64,000 nucleotides of DNA from Synechococcales cyanobacterium GL140_1_metabinner_5_sub (GTDB lineage: Bacteria; Cyanobacteriota; Cyanobacteriia; Cyanobacteriales; Chamaesiphonaceae), in contig JANYHM010000028.1 of the NCBI GenBank assembly GCA_025359065.1, positions 36,400-100,399 of the forward strand. Direction: 5' to 3'. The position numbers and the translations under genes are program-made. Shown here one piece after another: positions 44,670-52,141 of this stretch. Numbering within the stretch: position 1 is the first letter of the stretch; each line of letters begins with the position of its first letter. The notes below the pieces were generated by a model. It saw only the letters and a list, made by a program, of their open reading frames with translations. It was not told where the DNA came from and searched no databases.

Positions 44670-46127
44670 CTAGTTACCTCCAAAAACTTCAACATTAGCG
44701 AAAGCGGCTACTGGTGAACCGTGACCCACCCAAATTAATTGATTTGGTTCTCCTTTGCCACAATAGGGCGATCCATAAGTCTTCCAGGTTTCGGCATTGC
44801 CCACAGCCACCAAGTTGCCCCAAAACTTCGGCGTAATATCACGATAGTTAGGATTGCGCAGCGTCTCGGTTAACTTACCATTTTCAATCCGCTGCGCATA
44901 TTCACAGCCAAACTGAAACTTATGCCGCTGATCGTCGATCGACCAGGAGCGGTTAGATTCCATATATACCCCTGACTCTACCTGACTAATGATTTCGACA
45001 AAGCTAGATTCCCCTGGCTCCAAGTTAATGTTAGCCATCCGATCTATCGGGGGACGATTCCAATCACAAGCCCGACTACAAGATACTCCCGGTAAACCTG
45101 ATCGAGCCTGACTATCAGCACCGCCTAAGCCTCTCAATAGCTGGCCATTTTGAATCAAATATTCTCGTTTCGCCACCGTGCCGCTGTCATCAAAACCATA
45201 GCTAGCAAACTCATCGCTCACCGTCGGATCAAAAGTCACATTCATTAACGGTGAACCATAGGTCAAGTTACCAAAATCGCTGGGTTTAACGAAACTGCCC
45301 CCGGCATAGTTCCGCTCATCACCCAGAATTCGATCGATCTCTAAGGGATGACCAATACTTTCGTGGATCTGTAGCAGCATTTGATCGGGGTCTAGCACTA
45401 AAGTTGTAGTGGTATTCGGACATTCCTGTGCCGTCAGTAGCTCTACTGCCTGACTACCAATCTGTTGCACCCGCGCCCACAGACTAGAATTATCAAGATA
45501 ATCCCAGCCACCCTGATAGCAATGACTGCTCATCCCCCCATTGCTGCGGGTTTGGGTAATGCTTCCAGCTTGGGCGGTGGCTCCATAATCACTGACTAGG
45601 AGCTGAACTTGCTGATAAATGCTGCTGCCGTTGCTGCTTACATAAAAGGTTTCGATTTCTTTGGTGTTGACCATTGCTCTGGTTTGGACGATTTGATCGC
45701 TGACCTTGAGACTGCGACAAATTTTGATGAGCAGTTCATCGATCGCCGCCACCGACAAGCTATCTAAGGAATTAGCCTGAGCCGATTTGTAATTACCAGT
45801 GGTTTTGGGGCGCTGTGTGATCGACCAAGTGTGCAAATGATACTTAGCAGTTGCACTGGCCTGTTGATGAGCTGCCTGCGCCGCTGCCGCAATCCCTGCT
45901 GGAGTTAATAGGTTGGTGGAACCATAGCCAATTTGTCCATTAACAATTACTTCTACCATCACTCCAGAGTTGATGGAATTACCGTTGGTTTGGGGGACAC
46001 CATCTCGCGCAGAGCGGGTACGATCGATCACTTTTACCCAGCGTAGGCCAATCCAATCGGCTTCGATCGGCAGATCGGCCAAGATTTTATCGAGATTTTC
46101 TGGTTGCAGAAGGACGGTGGCTAGCAT
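44670..46127 (-). CDS. tldD: TldD-type zinc metalloprotease subunit
   Basis: The 485-residue protein is read from the ATG at 46127; a TTG two codons upstream is less likely. The zinc motif HESIGH (His255, Glu256, His260) is the expected HExxxH site, and DSGTVAKREYLIQNGQLLRG and NINLEPGESSFVEII match the family. It works with TldE as a heterodimer in a closed chamber that cuts small or unfolded peptides. The upstream 107 bp is short, with little sign of other genes. Confidence 0.93.
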   Translation of the reverse strand: MLATVLLQPENLDKILADLPIEADWIGLRWVKVIDRTRSARDGVPQTNGNSINSGVMVEVIVNGQIGYGSTNLLTPAGIAAAAQAAHQQASATAKYHLHTWSITQRPKTTGNYKSAQANSLDSLSVAAIDELLIKICRSLKVSDQIVQTRAMVNTKEIETFYVSSNGSSIYQQVQLLVSDYGATAQAGSITQTRSNGGMSSHCYQGGWDYLDNSSLWARVQQIGSQAVELLTAQECPNTTTTLVLDPDQMLLQIHESIGHPLEIDRILGDERNYAGGSFVKPSDFGNLTYGSPLMNVTFDPTVSDEFASYGFDDSGTVAKREYLIQNGQLLRGLGGADSQARSGLPGVSCSRACDWNRPPIDRMANINLEPGESSFVEIISQVESGVYMESNRSWSIDDQRHKFQFGCEYAQRIENGKLTETLRNPNYRDITPKFWGNLVAVGNAETWKTYGSPYCGKGEPNQLIWVGHGSPVAAFANVEVFGGN

Positions 46128-46234
46128 GGGCAAAAAAGAAATGGCGGAGTCAATGTTTAGTATACCGAAAGTCCGCAGAATAAAAGTTCTGTGGACTCAC
46201 GCGAACAACAGATGTCAAACCAGCACGACCTTAT

Positions 46235-46516
46235 CTAGTTAGCACCGCCTTTCTTTACTGATGCTGCCCGATTGCCACAGCGTTTACCGCTAGCATCAAG
46301 ATCACTGGGATTTTTACAGCGGCCACCAGTAGCTTTACTGTTAGGATTTTTTTGTTTCTTGGGTTTTTTAATGTTGCTACTGGTATTGTTGGGGGTCTTG
46401 GCAATTTTCACTGGAGTGGGTGCGTCGCTTTTGCCCATGGCATAGGAGGGCTGACTGACAAACAGAATTGATGAGGTCAAAAAAATTCCAGAAAGAAAAA
46501 GGGCAGTTTTTTTCAT
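46235..46516 (-). CDS. Small exported basic protein
   Basis: Read from the ATG at 46516 (an upstream TTG adds four residues), the protein is 93 residues. A classical signal peptide (MKKTALFLSGIFLTSSILFV, ending SQPSYA) is followed by a lysine/proline/asparagine-rich linker. The cysteine-bearing tail GRCKNPSDLDASGKRCGNRA contains two cysteines that may form a disulfide. Such short proteins occur widely in cyanobacteria. The role is unknown. Confidence 0.7.
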   Translation of the reverse strand: MKKTALFLSGIFLTSSILFVSQPSYAMGKSDAPTPVKIAKTPNNTSSNIKKPKKQKNPNSKATGGRCKNPSDLDASGKRCGNRAASVKKGGAN

Positions 46517-46537
46517 GTTTGGTCGCAAGTTATGAAG

Positions 46538-46945
46538 TCACACGGTCTGTAGACCAGTGGAAAGAACATAGGGATTATAGTTCTCGTTACAAATGATTAT
46601 CTGATTACGATAGAATTCGCAATAAAAATATATATTAAAATAGTGAGATGATTGCAGAATGCTTACTCGGGCATCAGATTTTAGTGTCTTACAGTCGCTT
46701 CCTTGTAAATGAGCTTTGAGTAAACTGAGAAAGTTCCCAGCAATATCACTATGATCGATCGTTCCACTAGTCATGGCATAGACTTCACTCTCAATATACT
46801 CATGACGATGAAGCTGTTGTTCCCAATCGAAGTATTTTTCGGGAGTGAATTTAGGGGGATTGTCTCTTTCTTCGATCGCGTCAAGGCTTCTGAGTAAAAT
46901 AATGAAGTCAGAATATGACCTGGGAATTGTATCATGGGTGGCCAA
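46538..46945 (-). pseudogene. Degenerate Uma2 (DUF820) family nuclease-like gene
   Basis: The 135-residue frame contains the Uma2 N-terminal pattern PPKFTPEKYFDWEQQLHRHE, then YIESEVYAMTSGTIDHS and SLLKAHLQGSDC. Intact relatives continue with a YPDVxV strand bearing a catalytic aspartate, and then a PD-(D/E)xK core of about 60 more residues. Here that strand is replaced by YFYCEFYRNQIIICNEN and the protein stops early, so it is truncated and probably inactive. A few extra N-terminal residues precede the family start. It lies beside the CRISPR remnant. Confidence 0.6.
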
Positions 46946-46970
46946 AGAGGGCTAATGTAAAAAGCATTGA

Positions 46971-47085
46971 GTTTCAATCCCTAATAGGGATTAGTAATCA
47001 TTGTTGCCAGAAGCCGACAAAACTCGTGATCAGATTCAAAATTTGATTGTTTCAATCCCTGATAGGGATTAGTAATCATTGTTGC
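46971..47085 (-). CRISPR. Minimal CRISPR array (two repeats, one spacer)
   Basis: Two 37-bp repeats at 46971-47007 and 47049-47085 differ at one base. They flank a 41-bp unique spacer (47008-47048). On the minus strand each repeat reads GCAACAATGATTACTAATCC and so on, ending in GGGATTGAAAC. The ATTGAAAC end is the usual 5' handle of type I and III crRNAs, and the internal CCCTAT/AGGG palindrome is common in cyanobacteria. No cas gene is in the window. Confidence 0.88.
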
Positions 47086-47462
47086 GCCGCAATCCTGAAA
47101 GCATTGATATATGTGGTTTTCAAGGTGCATTTGCGCGGCTGAGCCAACAAAAGTAAATACATCACAAAAAGACCCATTTTACACATCAATCAAAAACCTC
47201 AAAAGCTTTGCTAACAAACCGTTTGAAGACTTGCGCGGCTCATGTTTTACAGCTAAATCCCCAAACCATTACCAGCCCTGCAACCTAGCCCATTTTCCCC
47301 CACCCCCTCCTCCAACACCCACCCACCCGCGCAAAACAACCCCCTCAAGCAAAAAAAATCGCATCATCCCGCACCTGCTCACCCCCAACCCGCTCCACCT
47401 TCCCCACACAACAACCACACAAAAAATTAAACCGCACACTATCCTCCTCCGGCTTAATCAAC
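47086..47462 (-). promoter_or_regulatory. Probable CRISPR leader with G-rich minus-strand tract
   Basis: Given the repeat orientation, the leader should lie at higher coordinates. This 377-bp stretch has no supported gene, an AT-rich part next to the array, then a strand-asymmetric tract (47260-47460) almost without G on the plus strand. The minus strand has GGGTGGGTGGG and GGGGGTGGGGG at 47297-47328, a potential G-quadruplex. It ends at the transposase fragment. Confidence 0.5.
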
Positions 47463-47765
47463 TTACAGAACCAGCTTCAACTCTTGTCCCTTCCACTCTT
47501 GAAGAAAATGTTTAACTAACGGAAGATAGAAAATCTCTTGGCAAATTGCTGGATTATGGATAAAGTAGCTCAGTCGCTGCATTTGAGCGCGAGCTTGGCA
47601 GTTGCGATGAGTGAGATAAGGAATCCAATGAGCTAAGCAAGCACTTTCAGATTGCAAAATGGCAGCAACGATCTCAGCACAATTTTTCAGATGGCGCTGA
47701 TCCTTTGGAATGATCCATTGACTAATTTGGTCGAGTAGTTGACGATGAAGTTGGGGCGTACTCAT
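47463..47765 (-). pseudogene. Truncated IS4-type transposase (N-terminal part)
   Basis: The 100-residue frame begins MSTPQLHRQLLDQISQWIIP and contains HRNCQARAQMQRLSYFIHN, then FLQEWKGQELKLVL. This is the N-terminal part of cyanobacterial IS4-family transposases, which continue with a DDE domain starting LDTSxLW. The frame stops right before that point, so the catalytic part is missing. No terminal inverted repeat was found. It adjoins the CRISPR leader. Confidence 0.7.
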
Positions 47766-48325
47766 TTATTGATTCCTGTGGGTCTTTTTTTTAGTAAAAT
47801 TCAGTTTCCCACGCTTTCGCCCCTTTCTTCCATTATCTATACTCAGATACCTTTTCAGGAGTTTTCTGCATCACTAAGCATATGATACTCACCTTTCACT
47901 ACGGCAAATCCTGGGTATAGGTTTACCTTAACTACTTCTCCTACCATCTGGATTTGATTGATCGACTTTTTATCTGCTTTGTTAAGTGGCTCGATCGTCT
48001 AACTACCACCCGTATTGATGTAAGTAGCTGCCATATTGCTATGCGCTGGCTGACAGCCCCAAGTCAATGTCACAAAAAAAACTGACAGAACGGATAGAAA
48101 TCTTCATCTTGTTAAATCTAGTTGGTTATATCCATTGAACTACGCCATCGTAATTACGGTGGAAGTTCTTTGAAACTCTTATACTGTTTGATGTAATATG
48201 AATCGCTGATTCGATATCATTCTTAATGACTCATCAAGCCTATTTTAATTGGCAATTTATTAATTCCATTGCTAACTCTTCCAATTTTCCTTACCTTAAG
48301 TAAGTAGCGTTTCCCTTGTCTCTCT
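47766..48325. other. Intergenic region with a decayed gene
   Basis: The 560-bp region holds the pseudogene at 47855-48107 and, from 48110 to 48325, an AT-rich stretch that should carry the promoter of the following hydrolase gene. No RNA gene or other coding frame is supported. Confidence 0.5.
47855..48107 (-). pseudogene. Decayed small exported protein gene
   Basis: The minus strand starts ATG at 48107 with MKISIRSVSFF, a signal-peptide-like opening ending in GLSASA and a stop. The frame then shifts: MAATYINTGGS, a stop, then TIEPLNKADKKSINQIQMVG and VVKVNLYPGFAVVKGEYHML before TGA. The second part has good protein-like composition, so this looks like an old secreted protein broken by a frameshift and stops. 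The family was not recognised. Confidence 0.5.
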
Positions 48326-49219
48326 ATGAATTCTTCGATCGCCAACCAAACAACAGTTGCCAACCAAACCTGGAAGTGGCGTGGATACCGCATAAATTAT
48401 TGGCAGCAAGGAACATCAGGCATTCCGGTACTCCTAATTCATGGTTTTGGTGCCGGAGTTGGCCACTGGCGCAAAAATATCCCGGCATTATCTGCTGATT
48501 GCCGCTGTTACGCGATCGATCTCATTGGTTTCGGAGCTTCTGTCAAGCCCACTCCCGGCAGCCAGATCGATGACACCTTCGAGACTTGGAGCGCTTTGGT
48601 ACGAGATTTTTGTCGAGAAGTGATTGGGTCATCGGCTTTATTAATTGCTAATTCGATCGGCTGTGTGGTAGCCATGCAGGCTGCTGTTGATGAACCAGAA
48701 TTAGTCCGAGGATTGGCATTGCTCAATTGCTCACTGCGACTGCTTCATGAGCGCAAACAGCTCACCCAGCCTTGGTATAAGCGAGTTGGGGCACCCATCT
48801 TGCAGCAGGTTTTACAGAATAAACCGATCGGCTACTTCTTTTTTAACCAGCTTGCTAAACCAACAACTGTCAAAAAGATTTTGCTCCAAGCCTACGGTCG
48901 CCCAGCATCTGTTACCGATGAATTAGTAGATATTTTAATGAAGCCAGCAGCAGATCCTGGTGCGGCTGATGTATTTTTGGCTTTTACGGCCTATTCCCAT
49001 GGGCCATTGCCCGAAGATTTATTGCCTCATCTCAACTGTCCCACCATATTTCTTTGGGGCGAAGATGATCCGTGGGAGCCGATCGAGCTTGGCCGGGAGT
49101 TTGCTAAATATCCGGCAGTACAAGAATTTATTGCTCTGCCTGGAGTTGGCCACTGTCCTCAAGATGATGCTCCAGACTTAGTGAATCCAATTTTAATGGA
49201 ATGGATTAAGAAGTTTTGA
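48326..49219 (+). CDS. Alpha/beta fold hydrolase
   Basis: The 297-residue protein has the oxyanion HGFG motif in VLLIHGFGAGVGHWRKN and the nucleophile Ser110 in LLIANSIGCVVAMQAA. The acid is in LWGEDDPWEP, and the histidine is in PGVGHCPQDDAP. This is the haloalkane-dehalogenase/epoxide-hydrolase-like group seen as paralogues in cyanobacteria and plants, often linked with pigment or lipid turnover. The substrate is unknown. An Asn-Ser-Ile-Gly-Cys elbow differs from the usual GxSxG. The stop is followed by a dispersed palindromic repeat. Confidence 0.82.
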   Translation: MNSSIANQTTVANQTWKWRGYRINYWQQGTSGIPVLLIHGFGAGVGHWRKNIPALSADCRCYAIDLIGFGASVKPTPGSQIDDTFETWSALVRDFCREVIGSSALLIANSIGCVVAMQAAVDEPELVRGLALLNCSLRLLHERKQLTQPWYKRVGAPILQQVLQNKPIGYFFFNQLAKPTTVKKILLQAYGRPASVTDELVDILMKPAADPGAADVFLAFTAYSHGPLPEDLLPHLNCPTIFLWGEDDPWEPIELGREFAKYPAVQEFIALPGVGHCPQDDAPDLVNPILMEWIKKF

Positions 49220-49235
49220 GGAATTGCTCGATAGC

Positions 49236-49269
49236 CTGAATCCCAGATGGTGGGCAGTGCCCATCCTAC
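49236..49269. repeat. Dispersed palindromic repeat, copy 1
   Basis: The core GGTGGGCAGTGCCCA with flanking CTGAATCCCAGA and TCCTAC matches 63381-63414 on the other strand, about 29 of 34 positions by eye. GGGCA/TGCCC makes it a small hairpin. Similar GTAGGGTGGGCACTGCCCACC units are known as dispersed repeats in cyanobacterial genomes. Confidence 0.7.
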
Positions 49270-49404
49270 AATTGACTTATTGCTCAATGAGTAAACTTTT
49301 ATCAGGAATATTAAGGTTGTTTGCTGATTGCTACAAAATAGCAACTTTTTACCAGAAGATAGTGCAAACCATTAGGATCTTAGAGTATCGCTGGGAGACT
49401 GCTC

Positions 49405-51228
49405 GTGAGTTACTGTCTAAACCCTGCTTGCTCTGCACCAGCACACAATGCCCTACAGCAAAAATTCTGTAGCGACTGTGGCTATGAACTGCTATTAGCC
49501 GATCGATATCGAGCCTGTAAGCCGATCGGTCAAGGTGGTTTTGGGCGTACTTTTATGTCGATCGATATTCACAAGCCTTCTCAGCCCACTTGTTTGATCA
49601 AGCAATTTTATCCTCTCAGTCCGCTCTATGCCGTAAAAGCCGCTGAGCTGTTTGCCCAAGAAGCCACCCGCTTAGAGCAGTTGGGCAAACATCCCCAAAT
49701 CCCAGAACTATACGCTCATTTTAGTCAGCATCGCTATCAATATATAGTCCAAGAGTTTGTGCCAGGGGCTAATTTAGCTAACTCGGCTACGCCACAGCTA
49801 ACGGTGGATCAGTTACCACAGCTCTTATTAAATCTACTGCCGGTTTTAGAGTTTATGCAGCGGGGTGGCGTGATTCACCGCGATATTAAGCCCGAAAATA
49901 TTATTTGTCGCCCTGATGGCAAGTTGGTGCTGGTAGATTTTGGGGCGGCTAAACATGCCTCGGCTACGGCCTTGGGCAAAACGGGCACCAGCATTGGTAG
50001 CCCAGAATATAGTGCGCCTGAGCAGTCCCGAGGAAAAGCGACTTATGCTAGTGATATTTATGGGCTGGGTGTCACCTGTTTGTATTTACTTACTCGCACT
50101 TCGCCTTTAGATTTGTTTGATATCGAAGAAGACCGCTGGATTTGGCGCGATCGGTTACAGGCCAAGATTCCTGACCGGTGGGCAGGCATACTAGATCGGA
50201 TGGTGCAAAATTCTTTAAAACATCGCTACAAAAATGCTACAGAGGTTTTGGCTGATTTGCGGCTTCCGATCGTGTTTCCTAGTGCGGTGGTCACTTTAAC
50301 GGTCAGTCAGGGGCAGAAAATTTCACAGGTGATCCAACAGGCTGCGACAGGTAGTCGGGTGTTGGTGGAGCCAGGGATCTACCGCGAAAAGGTGGTGATT
50401 GAGCAGCCGATCGAGCTGATTGCCAACGGGGGAGTGGGGGAGGTGATGATCGAGAACTACACTGCTAATTGTTTACAAATGCAGGCCGATTACGCGGTGG
50501 TGCGAGGCTTCACTATTCGTAATCGCGGTCGAGACTGGGGCTATCGGTCTAACGCGATCGATATTTTTCAGGGGCAGTTGATTTTAGAAGATTGCGATGT
50601 GAGCGCCGATTCTTTGGACTGTATCTCGATTCGTGGTGCCAATACTAACCCGATTATTCGTCGTTGTCGCATTCATAATGCAGGGGAGTTTGGAATTTTT
50701 ATTTATGAGCAGAGTCGGGCATTGATTGAAGGCTGTGAGATTTTTGCGAATGCCTGTGCGGGGCTAGCGATTAAACAGGGCGCAAATCCGATCGTCCGCA
50801 ACTGCCAAATTTACAATGGTCTACAGAGTGGCATTATGGTCGATAAGTTTGGTCAAGGGACGATCGAGGGCTGCGATATTTTTGGGAATCATAAGTCGGG
50901 TATTCAAATTGGCGAAGGGGCACATCTGACGGCGCGGCAATGTCGGGTACATGATGGGGACTGTAATGGTATCTATGCTCACTACTTGGCGCAGGGAACT
51001 TTTGAGAATTGTGATATTTTTGCTAACTCCTATGATGGTGTGGCAGTGGTAGATGGCAGTAGTGTCACCATTAAAAATTGCCGGATTGATCGAAATCGCT
51101 ATCATGGTATTTCGGTGAAAAATAGCGGTCGAGGCATTGTAGAAAATTGTAATCTAACGGCAAACAGCCAGGGAGCTTGGGAAATAGCGGCTGGTTGCCG
51201 GGTACAGCGCAAGGATAATGTGGAATAA
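49405..51228 (+). CDS. Zinc-ribbon / Ser-Thr kinase / beta-helix fusion
   Basis: The 607-residue protein starts at GTG (49405) preceded by GGGAG. Residues 1-27 form a zinc ribbon (Cys4, Cys9, Cys22, Cys25). A Hanks-type kinase follows: the glycine loop GQGGFG (42-47), Lys66, catalytic Asp160 in HRDIKPEN and DFG at 178-180. From about residue 295 to the end it is a right-handed parallel beta-helix, repeating units such as NPIIRRCRIHNAGEFGIFIY (NosD/pectate-lyase-like DUF1565). The kinase looks active. The helix may bind ligands or substrates. There is no membrane segment, so it is cytosolic. The signal is unknown. Confidence 0.85.
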   Translation: MSYCLNPACSAPAHNALQQKFCSDCGYELLLADRYRACKPIGQGGFGRTFMSIDIHKPSQPTCLIKQFYPLSPLYAVKAAELFAQEATRLEQLGKHPQIPELYAHFSQHRYQYIVQEFVPGANLANSATPQLTVDQLPQLLLNLLPVLEFMQRGGVIHRDIKPENIICRPDGKLVLVDFGAAKHASATALGKTGTSIGSPEYSAPEQSRGKATYASDIYGLGVTCLYLLTRTSPLDLFDIEEDRWIWRDRLQAKIPDRWAGILDRMVQNSLKHRYKNATEVLADLRLPIVFPSAVVTLTVSQGQKISQVIQQAATGSRVLVEPGIYREKVVIEQPIELIANGGVGEVMIENYTANCLQMQADYAVVRGFTIRNRGRDWGYRSNAIDIFQGQLILEDCDVSADSLDCISIRGANTNPIIRRCRIHNAGEFGIFIYEQSRALIEGCEIFANACAGLAIKQGANPIVRNCQIYNGLQSGIMVDKFGQGTIEGCDIFGNHKSGIQIGEGAHLTARQCRVHDGDCNGIYAHYLAQGTFENCDIFANSYDGVAVVDGSSVTIKNCRIDRNRYHGISVKNSGRGIVENCNLTANSQGAWEIAAGCRVQRKDNVE

Positions 51229-51690
51229 GGCTTTGAGGGGCGATCAGCATTACTATCAATGATTGCAAATATCTGCTCAAAACCTTTTAAGATATAGTCT
51301 GTTCATAAAGCTTTTTAGACGTTTCTATAAAAACTGACTGATCAGTCTATTCTCAATAAGGTATTCTGAGATCCACCTTTCTCGTTAATTATTGGGAATA
51401 GACAAAATTCCCTGAAACCTGTAAAGTCTTGAAGTCTTTGCTTAACAAGGATCTTAGATGACCTGAATGCTCGCTGAAAGATGTATTTTTAACTAGTCAA
51501 ATATGCTTTCTGTAAGCGAGACAGATCCGGTATAGAATTTTAATGATTAACTGCTAAAATATAAAATAAGGTACATATTTTGGGGTTGAAAAATAAAATT
51601 GATTCAGATTTCTTTTGTCAAACCACAATTGACTTCAAAATGAAGCATCACTCGCAGGGCACACTTACTTTAATTGCTTAGCTAATTATA
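51229..51690 (+). other. AT-rich intergenic region containing repeat copy B
   Basis: The 462-bp gap has no supported gene. It contains the structured element at 51306-51468 and about 220 bp of AT-rich DNA before the next gene, likely including its promoter. Confidence 0.6.
51306..51468 (+). repeat. Copy B of the dispersed ~160-bp structured element
   Basis: It aligns with 32360-32523 along its length. The central GACTGATCAGTC palindrome and the ATTCTCAATA/TATTGGGAAT stem are kept, the latter with a change that leaves a G-U pair. The closing stem AAAGCTT/AAGTCTTT persists. Both copies lie in the same direction, 220-460 bp upstream of a plus-strand gene. Confidence 0.75.
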
Positions 51691-52134
51691 ATGAATATAC
51701 TAACTCCTAATCAGATGGAGTCAATGGGGATTTCTCCTGATCGATCTTCAAAAATAATTTTTCAAGGGAAAGAATTTATTCGGGGGTCTTCTTTTTCAAT
51801 AAAAAACAAAAATATTGGAATAGATTTCTGCCATACCGAAGAGAAGAAAGGCTATCATTGTTTACTAATCGAAGACAGCAATTCTGTGACAGTTTGGAAA
51901 TCTACAATAGTTAAAGATCAGAACTCTTCTTCGGCTAAAGTTGAACGAAATGAGTTAATTAATCGCTGTCGCCGAGAACTAATTAACTGCATCGGCCCTA
52001 TGGCTGAATTAATAATTGATGAGTTGTCGGATGAATTAGATAATATGTCTCCAGAGCAGATAGTGCAATTTCTTGCTGAACAAATTCCAGATCCTAAGTT
52101 AGCAGTCAACTTTCGACACAGTATGACAAAATAG
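51691..52134 (+). CDS. Hypothetical protein, 147 aa
   Basis: I do not recognise this protein. It has 147 residues, no signal or membrane segment, an N-terminal strand-rich part (KNKNIGIDFCHTEEKKGYHC) and a helical C-terminus (ELIIDELSDELDNMSPEQIV, ending QIPDPKLAVNFRHSMTK). Composition is AT-rich, as is the region before it. It ends 8 bp from the convergent sensor gene. Its regulation may be tied to the upstream repeat element. Confidence 0.55.
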   Translation: MNILTPNQMESMGISPDRSSKIIFQGKEFIRGSSFSIKNKNIGIDFCHTEEKKGYHCLLIEDSNSVTVWKSTIVKDQNSSSAKVERNELINRCRRELINCIGPMAELIIDELSDELDNMSPEQIVQFLAEQIPDPKLAVNFRHSMTK

Positions 52135-52141
52135 TAAGTTA

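Noticed and set aside
47111..47515. 134-codon plus-strand frame rich in Pro and Thr
   Set aside because: It crosses the CRISPR leader and its composition comes from the G-poor C-rich tract; there is no domain or ribosome binding site and it overlaps the transposase fragment.
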